From: Nitzschia sp. DOCU1
Taxonomy: Eukaryota > Bacillariophyta > Bacillariophyceae > Bacillariales > Bacillariaceae
Direction of reading: 5' to 3'
Length of the DNA: 64,000 nt
NCBI GenBank assembly: GCA_951394045.1
Contig: OX595987.1
Span: 4,092,001-4,156,000, forward strand
Made by a program: the position numbers and the translations under genes. The notes beneath the pieces were generated by a model. That model did no database searches. It saw only the letters and a list, made by a program, of their open reading frames with translations, and had not been told where the DNA came from. Below, piece by piece: positions 31,705-42,810 of this stretch; position 1 is the first letter of the stretch, and each line of letters starts with the position of its first letter.

Positions 31705-32108
31705 AGAACCTGGGTTATTGTCCGGTAGTCTTCAATTACCATGCATTTGGCCCAAAGCGCAATCACTTCACATTGTAATTAACAGCATCGTCGTCATCAT
31801 CGACCTTGCTTAACACTCAAACGTTTAACGGTGACACATCACGTCACCTAGCTTCGGATTTGGCATTACCTGGTATTTTGTTGAAGAATTGGCGGAAATA
31901 CTAAGGTACTGTACTTCAGGGATAAATGCATGAAGCGCCCCTGTTCGCTCTTTGGCCACCTACCTGGTACGGTGACATCCATTATCATATCCTCAAAAAC
32001 CGGAAGCCGTCACCACAAAACCCAAATACATAGTATTCAGAAAAGGCCTCAGCAATGCGGAACACCAACTGAATTCTTGGAATCCGTCATAACACCCCCA
32101 ACAACGCA
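30595..32108. other. Intergenic before the histidine kinase
   Basis: 1.5 kb. Its first 1.1 kb is the 3' flank of duplication unit 2, including a 345-bp stretch not in unit 1; the plus frame 30894-31166 there (90 codons) has no recognisable family. The last 400 bp should hold the kinase promoter. No gene supported. Confidence 0.4.
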
Positions 32109-34772
32109 ATGAAGAGCATGCCAAGCAAGAGCAACAGCAAGTCGACAAAGGCTAGTACCCAAAGAAAGGTTTTAGAAAAGGCAGAGAGTATGTCCACAAG
32201 CTCGACACATGGTTTAATGGGAGCAGCACCGTCACCCAGCGGGATCATTCTCAAGCTAACCAGATTTCCGGGGATGAAACGGATGTTGCAGCACCGACAT
32301 ATACTTTCACTTCTCATCTTGGTAGTGGGCGTCGTCGTTTGCACAGCCTTTCTTGTTTTCGGTATCCAAAACGAGCAACGCTTTAGTCAGCAATACTTTG
32401 AACAAAGCGCGTCGGATCTCGCAAACTCCATCCAGGCGGCCTGGCATGACTATGAAATCTACAGCCTGTGGGCGCATGAATCATGTCACAAGCTCCAACC
32501 TTTCGCCGAGGTTTTCTCAACCCGACTTTGCAGTCATGCCGAATTCCGAAATCTATATGAACACATTTTGTCCTTGGGGCTAGGCCTAAAGTCGCTTCAG
32601 TACGTGATGAGAGTGGAAGATAGCGAAAGGGCCGACCTGGAGCAAGAATCTAGAGAGTATCTGGCAGAGGAATACCCCTACATCAACTATACAGGGATAA
32701 TGGCCAGGAACGGATCCCAGCTCTATCCTCAGACGCAAAAGCCCTTCTATTTCCCGGTTGTAAGGCAAGAACCCATCGAAGGAAACGAAGAAGCTATCGA
32801 TCTGGACGTCTATGAGAGTGCGGCGGGGATGATTGATGCCGTCCTCGATTCTTGGGGACCGTTGCTATCTCCGGGTGGAAAGTCACTCCAAGATCCAGAC
32901 GTTTACAGTGTTTATCTAGTCCATCCTGGCGTAAATACTTCGGTCAGTGTCCAATCTCGCCCACAGTCTGTAACGTCGACGGTGATACGTATTCCCGATC
33001 TCCTTGCCCGGGCCGCAAAGAACTCGATTAACGGGAAGCGAGTTTATCTTTTCGACTCCACGGACAAGAACGAAGAACCAAGATTTCTCGGCGGGGCCAA
33101 CATTTGGGTTCTTCGAGCGAAGAACGTCGCCCCAAAGGTCGAGTTTGAATCGCTACCCGAAATCTCCTACGCCACAAGTCTCAAGCAAGCGTCCGGTGAC
33201 AAGAATCAACACTACGAAAAGTTCTTTGACGTTGTCAATCGCCAGTGGCTGGTAACAATCGTACCCCTTGACGATTCCCACGAAGGAAGTTACATATTTG
33301 TGGTAATAGGCGGGGTCATTATTCTTGCTGCGTTTCTGTTGTTGACAATGATAAACCACATGAAGCTGTCCGCTGAACGAGAAAAGGAGGAGATGGCACA
33401 GTCCCAGATTGAGCGAGAGCGGCAGCTAAATGAATATTTGGCTCACGAAGTTCGGAATCCGCTTTCTTCTGCTATCTCTGCTGTTAGCTTTGTTTCGGCA
33501 ACTACCCAAGAGTCGGTGGATTCCGAGGAGACGAAGAAGTTGTTGCTCGATGACCTCAATATTGCCGAGAGCAGTTTGACATACATAAATGAACTCCTCC
33601 GTAGTATGCTGGATATTAACCGGTGCACAAGGAGACAAATCAGGATTGACAATTGCCCGACGGACATTCTCCAAGATGTGCTCCGACCAACCGCGGCAAT
33701 TTTATGTACCAGGGGAGCTCCTGTGGACATTCAGGTCGATTGTCGAAAGGATCTTCTGGTGAGCACGGACCGGCTAAGGTTGAAACAGATCATTGTCAAT
33801 TTAGCAGTCAATGCCACCAAGTTTGTGCTCAAAGGATTTGTGCGCCTTCGGGCGGACGTGGTGGATGGTTCGGTACGGATCTTTGTTGAGGATTCGGGAC
33901 CGGGGCTACCGCCAGCCACTCGGGACACGTTGTTTCGGGCATTTCAGGAAAGTTTTGATCTATTGAGCCAAGGGACTGGAATCGGCCTCTACCTTTGTCG
34001 GCACTTGTCAGACCTCATGGGAGCTAGCATTGCACTGGATGAAAGCTACCGAAGCGAGGTTGAAGGGTGCCCCGGAGCGCGATTTGTGCTCGACCTGCGA
34101 AAGCCGCCGCTCGATAGCGTATTAGACGCCCGCACCGATCTCCGGGAACCTCTAGAAACGGACTTAGAACGTGGCCCAGGCTTGGAAAGTGAGCCAAACG
34201 CAACGGACGTGTTTTCTATCGAACAGAATCCTGCACCAACAAGTCCTTCTAAGGAGGTCGAATTGCCAGAGAACCTCTCCGTTCTTTTCGTTGACGACGA
34301 TCTGATCCTTCGAAAGCTATTCATTCGTACGGTCCGAAGGGTAGCCCCGACTTGGACTGTCCATGAAGCAGGGAACGGAGAGGCCGCCTTGCTCGTGGTA
34401 AAAAACAACAAATTTGATATCATGTAAGTTAGGGATCTAGTAGTGGACGACACGACCTCGGCGATGATCAACGTTTCATGATGATGCTCACAACATTTAT
34501 TCTCGCCCTTTACCGCCACACCTTTTAGATTCATGGATCAGTACATGCCTGGGATCGAGCGGCCGCTACTCGGTACTGAAACTGTTCGGCTTTTGCGAAT
34601 CAGCGGAGCTGAGTGCACCATCTGCGGGCTCTCTGCAAACGATATCGAGGACGAATACCATGAGGCTGGGGCAGATGCATTCATGATCAAGCCGTTTCCA
34701 TGCGAAAATAATGCCCTGTGTACCGAGCTAAAGAGAGTGGTGGAGGCAGGTCGAGCGAGGGGCGCGCTGTAA
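32109..34772 (+). CDS. CHASE-domain hybrid histidine kinase
   Basis: Two exons, 32109-34423 and 34529-34772, with a 105-bp phase-2 intron (GTAAGTTA..CTTTTAG); 852 aa. Parts: cytosolic N-terminus, TM1 at about 64-86, extracellular CHASE-like sensor (LQYVMRVEDSERADLEQESR, YINYTGIMARNGSQ), TM2 at about 394-416, HisKA with phospho-acceptor His446 (LAHEVRNPLSS), HATPase with N-box (NLAVNATKFV) and G boxes (DSGPGLP, GTGIGLYLC), and a receiver domain from about 725 (VLFVDDD). The phospho-acceptor Asp775 (IFMDQYMPG) lies four codons past the splice junction, and Lys in IKPF completes the receiver. Without splicing the receiver would be truncated before its key Asp. It should sense a small extracellular ligand and pass phosphate to a histidine phosphotransfer protein. 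The same layout is used by plant cytokinin receptors, but the ligand here is unknown. Confidence 0.9.
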
Positions 34773-34811
34773 TGAAAACTACTACTTAAAACACCGACGA
34801 CTGGAATCAAA

Positions 34812-36519
34812 TCAATTGTTTCGACTGCGCTTCTTTTCTCGACTGTCGGGCAGGGGGAAGATGTGAGCGTGATCTACATCCTTAGGCGTCTGCGAGCCGG
34901 AGGGAGATGGCGCTGTACCTGGTTCCACTGTTGTCGCTGCTGCGGCATTCCTTCGGTGTTCAGATCGGCGATTCCGATATAAATTGGATACCTTGGAGTA
35001 TGCAAGGTCATCGCTGACTCGCACCCATATCCCACTTTCTTTGGTCAGAAACCGTCCACCGCTATCTTTCACTTTCTGGACAGTACTCTTGATCACTTCG
35101 AATTTTTCGCCACGATCATGCTTGGAATTGTATTCTTCCAACGACTCTTCTACCCACCACATCAACCTTACGTTTCCAATATGCGTTTGAAAAGGCTTCC
35201 CCTTGCCAAACACAACGTCTTGGTTTGTGGGGGCTTCGATGACTTCCGCAAGCGTCCCTTCTTCTATATATTCCTCAATCTGCCTCCGACTCTTTAACCA
35301 TTCTTGGTGGTTTCTGATTTTGATTTCCCCCGTCGGAGTCACCGGGACATTCTCGATCGGAATACCATAGCCAGCAAGCTCCATGATGCATTTTGAAGGC
35401 GTTCCTGTTACAGAAATTGCATGTGAGAAAAAGATGGCTGTCCTGGAAGCCAAACTAGAACTCGCACTCACCGAAATGAAGCTTTGCGAGTGCCCGCTTC
35501 TCTCGTCGCATCAAAGCGACCCCGACCTTCAATGGGAGTCGATACGTACTGGTTTGGAAACAGAAATGAATAGCTGCGGGTCTCGTAGGCCAAGAATTTC
35601 CGAATCGGGGCGCCAAGGCCTTGAGTACTGGCTGATTGACCGGCCGATTAAACTCCCCAGTTTGGAAGATAACCATAATATGTCCGTGACGATGTACTTC
35701 CACGTCCTTAGAACACACATATAACATAGCAGCTAAGACTGCCTCTGGTTTGTAACCATCGTAGAGCGCGGGGAAGATAAAGACAACCACACGATTGGAA
35801 CGGTCCCGGAATGGCAAGACTTGAAGGAGACCCAATTTAACGAGCTTTTGGCTTTCGTCGGACAGGTCTTGCCAAACGATATCTTTGCACAACTTCGACG
35901 CGCCGAAACAATAGTGTTTTAACTCGAAAAAGCGTATGAAACGCTCCGCTGCAAGTTTGGCATCAAACCGTTCCGAGCGAAGGAACATCAAACGTTGATC
36001 GCGGTCTTGAACGTATTCCGCGTTCTGCATTTCCGCCAGCAGATAAGTTTCCAACGCTGATCGAAGCCGGCGCGGGCTAGCTAGACCTCGATGTTTGTGC
36101 TTGTTCTTGATTCTCTCGAGGTTCGTTTGCATTTCTTCCAGCTTTTGCTGGAGTAATTCTGTCGTTTCGACAACAGGAGCTTGATCACTGACTCCATGCT
36201 GTACCATTAATATTTCTTCTCTCTCTTTAACTGACAAGTCCCGTAGAGCGTTTGCTAGAAGAGTGTCGACATCCTCTCCTACAAGATCCGACGAAAACTC
36301 ATCATCTTCAAAACGAGCTATAAAGCCGTCGTCATCGTCGTCACCTTGGACTTCCTTCGCTTCCGGCTCGTGGGGGAATGACCACGATGATAAATCTTCC
36401 TCGCCGGAATCACCGCATGGTGCACTTTCTAGGTCAAAGTCTACCGTAATGTCATCCGCCGCAAGCTCTAGAAGTAGAAGCCTTTCGATCTCTTTTTCGT
36501 TGAGATTCATTTTGCACAT
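34812..36519 (-). CDS. Diverged CRAL-TRIO/DUF6824 protein, copy G
   Basis: Minus strand, exons 36519-35472 and 35404-34812, with a 67-bp phase-1 intron (GTGAGTGC..TGTAACAG); 546 aa. The join restores LHFGTPSKCIMELAGYGIP, which aligns with LHFGAMMECLYELMGFGIP of copy E. Start MCKMNLNEKE at 36519 is the first in-frame ATG. Parts: acidic N-terminus (DDDDDGF), helical block (LRDLSVKEREEILMVQHGV), CRAL-TRIO N-terminal helices (LMFLRSERFDAKLAAERFI), Sec14-like fold (LPFRDRSNRVVVFIFP) and DUF6824 (DVVFGKGKPFQTHIGN, GGRFLTKESGIWVRV). DVLLGRG has become DVVFGKG, unlike all other copies. It lacks the intron shared by A, B, D, E and F and has one elsewhere. Confidence 0.85.
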
Positions 36520-38101
36520 TGAGTTTCTGTTTGTTGAAACTGTGCGTGCCTGTGTCTTGACTCTATTTTGCTGGTGGAATGATGAGATAGAGCACAGTAC
36601 ATGGTGGTGAAATGGGCACACCCGGCCGGGCACACGAGACGTTCCGCGCTTTCATCCTTCTTCTTGGATGGAGAGTGTCTGTGTGTTTCGGCCACTGTGA
36701 AGAGAATTTTTCTACAGGCATACTTGGTATGCTCGCCTTCATGATACCTGAGAATAGGGCTAGGAAGACCGCATATGCCCCGCATATGCCCCATTGTCTA
36801 CCCGCCCTTCTTGTACCTTTTGGTGCGGTCGTTGAATCCGAAAACCACCAAAAGGAAAAACATCATGCAACTTGAAGTTACTGACTGCACTTTACCAGAC
36901 AGTGGCCCAATGATGCATGCGCTATGGTCAGCATTCATGCAATACTGGGATCTACAAACGGTCAGTAGAGGACTGAAGAAGCAGGGAACTCTTATAAGAG
37001 TACCAGCTACTCAGTACTCTAGAGTACCTCTAGAGGTAGCTACTACGACTATACCGGGAGAGAGTCGCCAGCAACACCAGAGCTCGCTCCCACCACGGAC
37101 GTCTCTGGTGTTATACTTTGTGCAAAAGACTACGACCGTATTTCCCGGAGTCCTGTCCTCACCCCCTAATTTTCGTGTACATTTGATCGTAACTCCATGA
37201 CAAACAACTTTAGCGTCATTTTAAAAACAGATTCGGATTTCTCGCGTTTAGCGCTTCTCAACGGCATATATATTATTGCCCAAAGAGGAAAGGTTCGAGG
37301 CGACAAAGAGAGTTTTCAAAGCCCTCCAAATTGAGTTTACGTCTTATTGTTGTTGAAGTCAGAAATTTTACTTAGGTTCTAGAAAGGGCTTATACGGAAA
37401 AAATACGTACAAAATCGCCTATGTCCTGTCGCACGGACAGACGAAAACCCCGGTGTGTTGTCCTCACCCCCCCCCCAAAATGTGTACATTTGGTGAGGAC
37501 AGGACTCCGGGAAATACGTAGTAGAGCGCTGCTGGCTGTAGATCAAGAAAGTACTGCTACAAGAGTAGCTACTACTACTACTAGTACTAGCTGGTAGTAG
37601 TACTAGCTAGTAGGTCGTACAATCTGCGGGAAAGTGTGCACTCACAGTACGCTGAGTAGCTGCTGCTGGAGTCGTAAAAGAGTAAGGGAATTAGGAGCAG
37701 CTGCTGCTTTAACCGAGTATTGGATATCCAACTTCTTGTTCCAATGATACTACTAGTATTGGTATCCTACTACAGGCACCACCACCCCTCTAGATAGTAG
37801 TAAGTAGTAGTACTGTTGTGGTAGTTATTGCTGCTCCTGTCGGCGTGTAGTTAGTAGCCAGATGCAACTTCTTCTTCTACTAGAGCGACCTCCTGCCTGC
37901 CGTCTACGCATCCAAACCCAGGAAATTTGCACCGATGAGCGGGCTAGCCAAGCATGATTTCACCAGTAATAAAACTCTTAGGTTAGATAGTAGTCCAGTA
38001 ACAAGACCTTGTAGTGCCGACCACATCATCCTGGACGAGGCTTGGGGGGCCTACATCAATCATCATTATCGCACTATTCCCTGGGGCCAAACTTGTGGTT
38101 G
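36520..38101. other. Intergenic, repeat-rich
   Basis: 1.6 kb. Contains a foldback/MITE candidate (37137-37518), then CTACTACTAGTACTAGC-type low-complexity DNA from 37555 to 37830. No gene supported. Confidence 0.45.
37137..37518. mobile_element. MITE-like foldback element, 382 bp
   Basis: Perfect 27-bp terminal inverted repeats: 37137-37163 (starts CGTATTTCCCGGAGTCC) and 37492-37518 (ends GGACTCCGGGAAATACG). The interior is non-coding and AT-richer, with a C10 tract and a second small inverted pair GTCCTCACC (37460-37468) and GGTGAGGAC (37492-37500). TGTACATTT occurs near both inner ends. If the outermost TA is a target duplication, a Tc1/mariner-type origin is possible, but the flanks do not decide this. 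Confidence 0.65.
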
Positions 38102-39495
38102 TTAAATGGATTGGCCCGAAAAAGTATCGTACGTCTTTAAAGACTCGTCAGGAGAACGGTCTTCTTTCCGCTCGATTGCAGCCTTGGAAGGATGCGCCGA
38201 CAAGAGCCGTTCTTCGTAGACGACAACGCTACCTCGTCGTGAACTAGAGGCCATGGAAGAGAGTCGTCGCAGTGGCCGACGACGATGTTGTAGTCGTAGC
38301 ACTACCAAAGCAAGACCCAACGAAGCCGCCGCTACCAACACCATCATGGCATTGAGACCACTATTGGTAGTCACACCACCCATAGGTGCCTCGTAGTACT
38401 CCGAGTTGTAGTCATCGTGCTGAAAGGAGGACCGGACAAACTCTGCTGAGATTAAAAAGTAATCATCGTCATCATCTCGTTCGTCACAACGAAAGTCTGC
38501 CAATTGGGAGGGATCTGCTTTGGATAAGGCACACACAGTCTCATCAATCCAATCCATCGCATACGAAACCCGGGCATTCACAGCAGGAAAGTAAGGATCC
38601 GCACAATTCTCACCCCACGAAACCAGTCCCACCACTAAATCATCTCCATGTCTGTCCTTCATCAAAAGAGGACTGCCGCTATCAAAGGCGCAGGCATCTT
38701 TTTCGTTATGACGACCACCACTCGTACAAAACATGCATTCGTCATAGATCCGCCCATGATAGGTGAGGCCTGGTCGATGCAAAGGATCTCCCGATCGATA
38801 GGTACACTCCGTGTGACTCAATACTTCCAACTTGACTTGTTGCAAGGTTGTAGCAGTCGTTTCCATCAATGTCGCTGGATTCGGAGACATGCTGCCCATA
38901 CCCACCACCGTTACCAAGTCGCCGGCTCGAGGGATTCTCGATTTTCGATTCAGTTTGACGGGAGGTATCGTGGATAACCGATCCAATACAAATATAGTAT
39001 AATCATTGACGTTTTCATCGTACCCAATAGTGTAATAGTCGGGATGCTGAACAATCCCCGTGATCGCATACGTGTCTTTATCCATGGGGGCGGCCGTAAA
39101 GTTGGGGGAAGCAAAATGAGAATGATTGAGCCGGACTTGGACGTGCTGTTCCAGAGGGGGGCGCACATGACCCGCTGTCAAAATGATATCCGGAGCAATC
39201 AATACGCCACCGGCAAAATGATTAAATGTAGCAAAATATGGGAAACGATGCTTTGGGGCATCATGACCTCCTACAATCAGCATTCTGCGGTTCTCTGATG
39301 TATCGTTTACAAGCTCCTGGCGTAGAAAGAGAGCAAAAAGAGATCAAATTGAGTGCATAGAGTAGACGCCTACTTCCCGAACTTTTGTGCTCTTACCTTT
39401 TCATTATCCATTGTTGTCGCCGGGACGAGTAAGAATGCAGACGCCAAGACTACCAAGGCCAATACCCATGTAGAGGGAAAGTTGGAACGTGTCAT
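38102..39495 (-). CDS. Trypsin-like serine protease, secreted and membrane-anchored
   Basis: Two exons: a 33-codon first exon 39495-39397 and 39316-38102, with an 80-bp phase-0 intron (GTAAGAGC..CTACGCCAG); 437 aa. Exon 1 supplies a signal peptide (TWVLALVVLASAFLLVPA) that is missing if only the long frame is read. The S1 domain starts MLIVGGHDAP, with catalytic His83 (ILTAGH), Asp138 (NVNDYTIFVL) and Ser246. The usual GDSGGP is here FDSGSP, still with the Ser. After an acidic linker (DERDDDDDY), a transmembrane helix (MMVLVAAASLGLALVVL) and a basic cytosolic tail follow. The enzyme should cleave proteins outside the cell or in a secretory compartment while tethered to the membrane. Divergent from the lipase at 40122. 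Confidence 0.88.
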
Positions 39496-40121
39496 CTTTA
39501 CACCACCATTGAGTAGAGACCAATTCATCTACGTCGTTAAGTTCGAAGCAATGCAAAAGTAATAGTCAATGGAGTTTCTTGGAATCTCGGCTGCTGCTGC
39601 AAGGGAGTAAAGGTGCTGCCTTTTATCGATCGAGGGCCCCGGAGAAGATGGGCAGTTAGTTGTGATGCAAATGCAATCAATCTCGCCGCTACATCAGTGT
39701 AATGCCGGACGATGGATGGAGAGTCTCTAATTAACGAATAGCACGAAAGGCCGGTGAAATTGTGAACGGACGAAAGCATTCGAGTGACGTAAAGGGGAAG
39801 GCCAGCTGCTCCGTGACATCAACCAGGCACTTGCCGGCGCGCTCGGATGGATACTCCACCCAAAAGCGACTGACGTACGATTCGACTCATGCGAACAATG
39901 AAAAAGGGGCGGGTGAGAGGAATGTGACGTCATCGCCAACATGCCACCACTTCGTTGATGTCGACGATGTGTGTACTACGATCGATGCCCAAGAGGACGA
40001 CGACGATCATTTGTAGGGATGAGACCATGGGCATTGACATTCTCAGCCTTCAACCTTGATCACGAATAGCTAGAGTTTACCGAACACCTGGTTGCAAATT
40101 GAAGCAAGACGAGCAAGGATA
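39496..40121. promoter_or_regulatory. Divergent promoter region with three TGACGT motifs
   Basis: 626 bp between two divergent starts. TGACGTAA at 39785-39792, TGACGTAC at 39871-39878 and palindromic TGACGTCA at 39925-39932 lie within 148 bp. TGACGT is the core of CO2/cAMP-responsive elements bound by bZIP factors in Phaeodactylum. Function here is inferred from motif clustering only. Confidence 0.4.
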
Positions 40122-42125
40122 ATGCAAGATCGACTCGTACAAGGTGAATTCGTTAGTTCTCAAAGACGACCACGACGATTGAATCCTCTCGGCGCCGTCC
40201 TTGGCATCTTCTGCTTGACCATGCTGCAACAGCTTCTCGTCCCTACCTCTAAACGGGGATGTAGAAGCGGCATTGCAGCATGGCAGCGTCAGCATTACGC
40301 CTCTTCCTGGCCGTTTCCAGGCGCGGCTGCTGCTACCGTGAACGTTCCACAATCTCGATTGGTACTTCAAGGACGACGAAGACGGCCTGGGGTTTTGTGC
40401 CTTGCAAGCCAAGTAGACTCACCGACAGCTCTACTCGCCCAACGGTCCTTTCACTCCACTTCGGCGTCATTTCACAATTCTACAAGAAATGAAACTCAAA
40501 CTTCGACCATTCACGCCTCTGACAATGATCAAGACGACAATCTTTCGACAAATTCTCCTAGAAAGAATCCCCTATTATTGAATTCCAGCACCACATCATT
40601 ATCTTCGACCGCTTCTACTGCTGCTCCATCCATTTCGTCGTCGTCGTCGTCGTCGTCCTCACGGATTTCTCGTTCGTTTCGACAAGGCGTCGGTGGCCTC
40701 TTTTCGGCAGCCGGCTTTGTTTCGAGTTCAGTGGCGAGTATGGTATCGAATCCTCGACGATTCTTGGATCAAACGCAACAACCTCTTCAAGCATTTTGGA
40801 AATTTCTAAAAACGTCGGGGATTGACATGGAAGTAGATCAAGCGATTTGGAAGAATCGACAACTCTTGTTGCATTTAGCAGTACTGGCGCGAGTTCAAAG
40901 AATACTTCGACAGAAAACAAGCAGTGCCCCGCAACAACTCTACCAGGACGATCCATTGTTGGAACAAGCTCGTCGCTATATGCGGTATGCGACTGCCGTC
41001 TATGGCAAGGCCATGATTCGGGCCGTCACAGTAGATGCCCGGGGTCGCTTTGATCAAGTCGCTCAAAGTGTCGGTCAAGAATTGCTCGAGGCTATTAGTC
41101 AACACATTGGAGTGCCTTCAGAAGATCTGGTCATGGTTCAAGTGGATTCGGAATACGCTCCAGCTACTTCCGACGAACAACAACAAGAAGAGCATGATCA
41201 TCCCATTTTACGTCATTTAGTAGCCGTCGATCATACACACAAAGAAATCGTCTTGGGGTTGCGGGGGACGTTTTCGTTGCAAGAAATTGTGGTCGACCTG
41301 GCGAGCTTTTCTCGCGATTTTTGTGGCGGTCAAGCCCATGAGGGCATGGCGACCATGGCCGAACAAGTATGGCAAGTCGCGGGTCCGACCATTTTGGCAA
41401 ATTTACAACAACATGCCGATTATCGTTTGGTGATTACGGGACATTCGTTGGGGGCTGGTACGGCCAGTTTATTGACACTACTATTGAAACAGCAACAACG
41501 ACAACAACAACTGCGCCAAGTACAATCGACGGTTCCATTGTTACCAGCTTCCACGGAACTAGTTTGCTTTGCCTATGCGTCTCCACCCGTCTTTACACCA
41601 CTGGAAGTCGTTCCCCAAGCGTGTCAAGTGATTACCAATGTCATTCACGATACCGATGTCGTACCCTTCTTGTCTGTGTATTCGGTCCGTCGGTTATTGG
41701 CCAATTTAAAGGCCATTCAACAAGAAATGAAGGACTTGGCATGGAGTGAAAAGCTTGCCATTGCCATGGAAAAACAGCCACCCCCTGACGCTCTGTTACA
41801 AGCCGTGGAATTGTCGAGCCAACCGGGCGCCGTCATTCCCAAACGAGGGGCTCCCCGATTAGAAGTTCCAGCCGCTCGAACCATTTGGCTACGACCCCAT
41901 GACAAGAAGAATAACAACAACGACAAGAGCTATCATCGCCAGTACAAATACGAGGCCAACCTATTCCAACAACGGGTACCGTCGTCCGCTACCATTCGAA
42001 TCCATTCCAACATGTTATTGGATCATTTCCCGCCCCGCTACGAATATGCACTGGATCGTGTTTGGGAGGGAACAAATGGCGGCGGGGAACCGGATATGGA
42101 AAACTCGTGTACTAGTAGCGAGTAG
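40122..42125 (+). CDS. Class 3 lipase, sn1-specific diacylglycerol lipase-like
   Basis: 667 aa from the first in-frame ATG (40122). The first 210 residues are Ser/Thr-rich with a basic N-terminus (possible organelle targeting) and include a (TCG)7 Ser run at 40635-40655. The lipase domain spans about 360-650: IVLGLRGTFSLQEIVVDL, nucleophile Ser442 in ITGHSLGAGTASLL, acid Asp510 or Asp512 in NVIHDTDVVPFLS, and His635 in MLLDHFPPRYEYAL. The HDTDVVP and LLDHFPP patterns are those of diacylglycerol lipases rather than of other class 3 lipases. Reaction expected: release of an sn-1 fatty acid from diacylglycerol. No introns. The active-site set is complete, so it is probably functional. Confidence 0.88.
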   Translation: MQDRLVQGEFVSSQRRPRRLNPLGAVLGIFCLTMLQQLLVPTSKRGCRSGIAAWQRQHYASSWPFPGAAAATVNVPQSRLVLQGRRRRPGVLCLASQVDSPTALLAQRSFHSTSASFHNSTRNETQTSTIHASDNDQDDNLSTNSPRKNPLLLNSSTTSLSSTASTAAPSISSSSSSSSSRISRSFRQGVGGLFSAAGFVSSSVASMVSNPRRFLDQTQQPLQAFWKFLKTSGIDMEVDQAIWKNRQLLLHLAVLARVQRILRQKTSSAPQQLYQDDPLLEQARRYMRYATAVYGKAMIRAVTVDARGRFDQVAQSVGQELLEAISQHIGVPSEDLVMVQVDSEYAPATSDEQQQEEHDHPILRHLVAVDHTHKEIVLGLRGTFSLQEIVVDLASFSRDFCGGQAHEGMATMAEQVWQVAGPTILANLQQHADYRLVITGHSLGAGTASLLTLLLKQQQRQQQLRQVQSTVPLLPASTELVCFAYASPPVFTPLEVVPQACQVITNVIHDTDVVPFLSVYSVRRLLANLKAIQQEMKDLAWSEKLAIAMEKQPPPDALLQAVELSSQPGAVIPKRGAPRLEVPAARTIWLRPHDKKNNNNDKSYHRQYKYEANLFQQRVPSSATIRIHSNMLLDHFPPRYEYALDRVWEGTNGGGEPDMENSCTSSE

Positions 42126-42810
42126 CGATCTCTAGTAGAGTTCGTGGCTCTTAATTGTTTCCAGCCGGCGGCAGCTAATACTAGACCCATGCTCCCATGG
42201 ATTTCGATTTGCTGTTATCTATGTGCTATTGTAGCTAGCTAGCATTTCTTAGCTAGCGTAGGATACCCTCTTCATGTTGATCGTCGGGACCACCGTACTC
42301 TTCAAGGTACTTAGACTTTCGATGAAGCTACCTTGCTAAAAGTAGGCCTTTTTCTCCGGGTTCCTCGGAACATGCTTTTGTCGCCCACTTCCATTCAAAA
42401 GGGCCTCTCCGAATTAGGGAACCTGACGACGGAAGGGCGCGAGGAAGTCGATTTGATTCTTCTGTGACGTGGAAACGGCGTACCGGTAGGCACTGTATTT
42501 CTGACGCTTCTCATCATCCCCTCACAAATTCAAAGAAAACCATCTCAACGCGAAGCAGAGAGGAATTTGGCAATCACCGTCTTGTTCCACTTCTTTGTAT
42601 TACACGTGCTGACTCCACCAGACCTGGGCTTTTGCTGATTCGACGTTCGCCAGACATCAAGAAGAAGAAGAAAGTCAAACGACACTCTGACTCTTCCGCT
42701 TGACTCATAACATCAACCACCACCAAGAACAGAACAGAAAGCAACCACTTTCTTCGAAACACGCAACATAACCTTCTCACAAAACAAACAGAAGGACACA
42801 ATAACTTAAC
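42126..42810. other. Intergenic upstream of the single-domain DUF6824 gene
   Basis: 685 bp. One TGACGT at 42465-42470. Low-complexity CTAGCTAG at 42232-42243. AGAAGAAGAAGAAAG near 42660 and several AACA-rich stretches precede the start codon, as in a leader. No gene seen. Confidence 0.4.
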
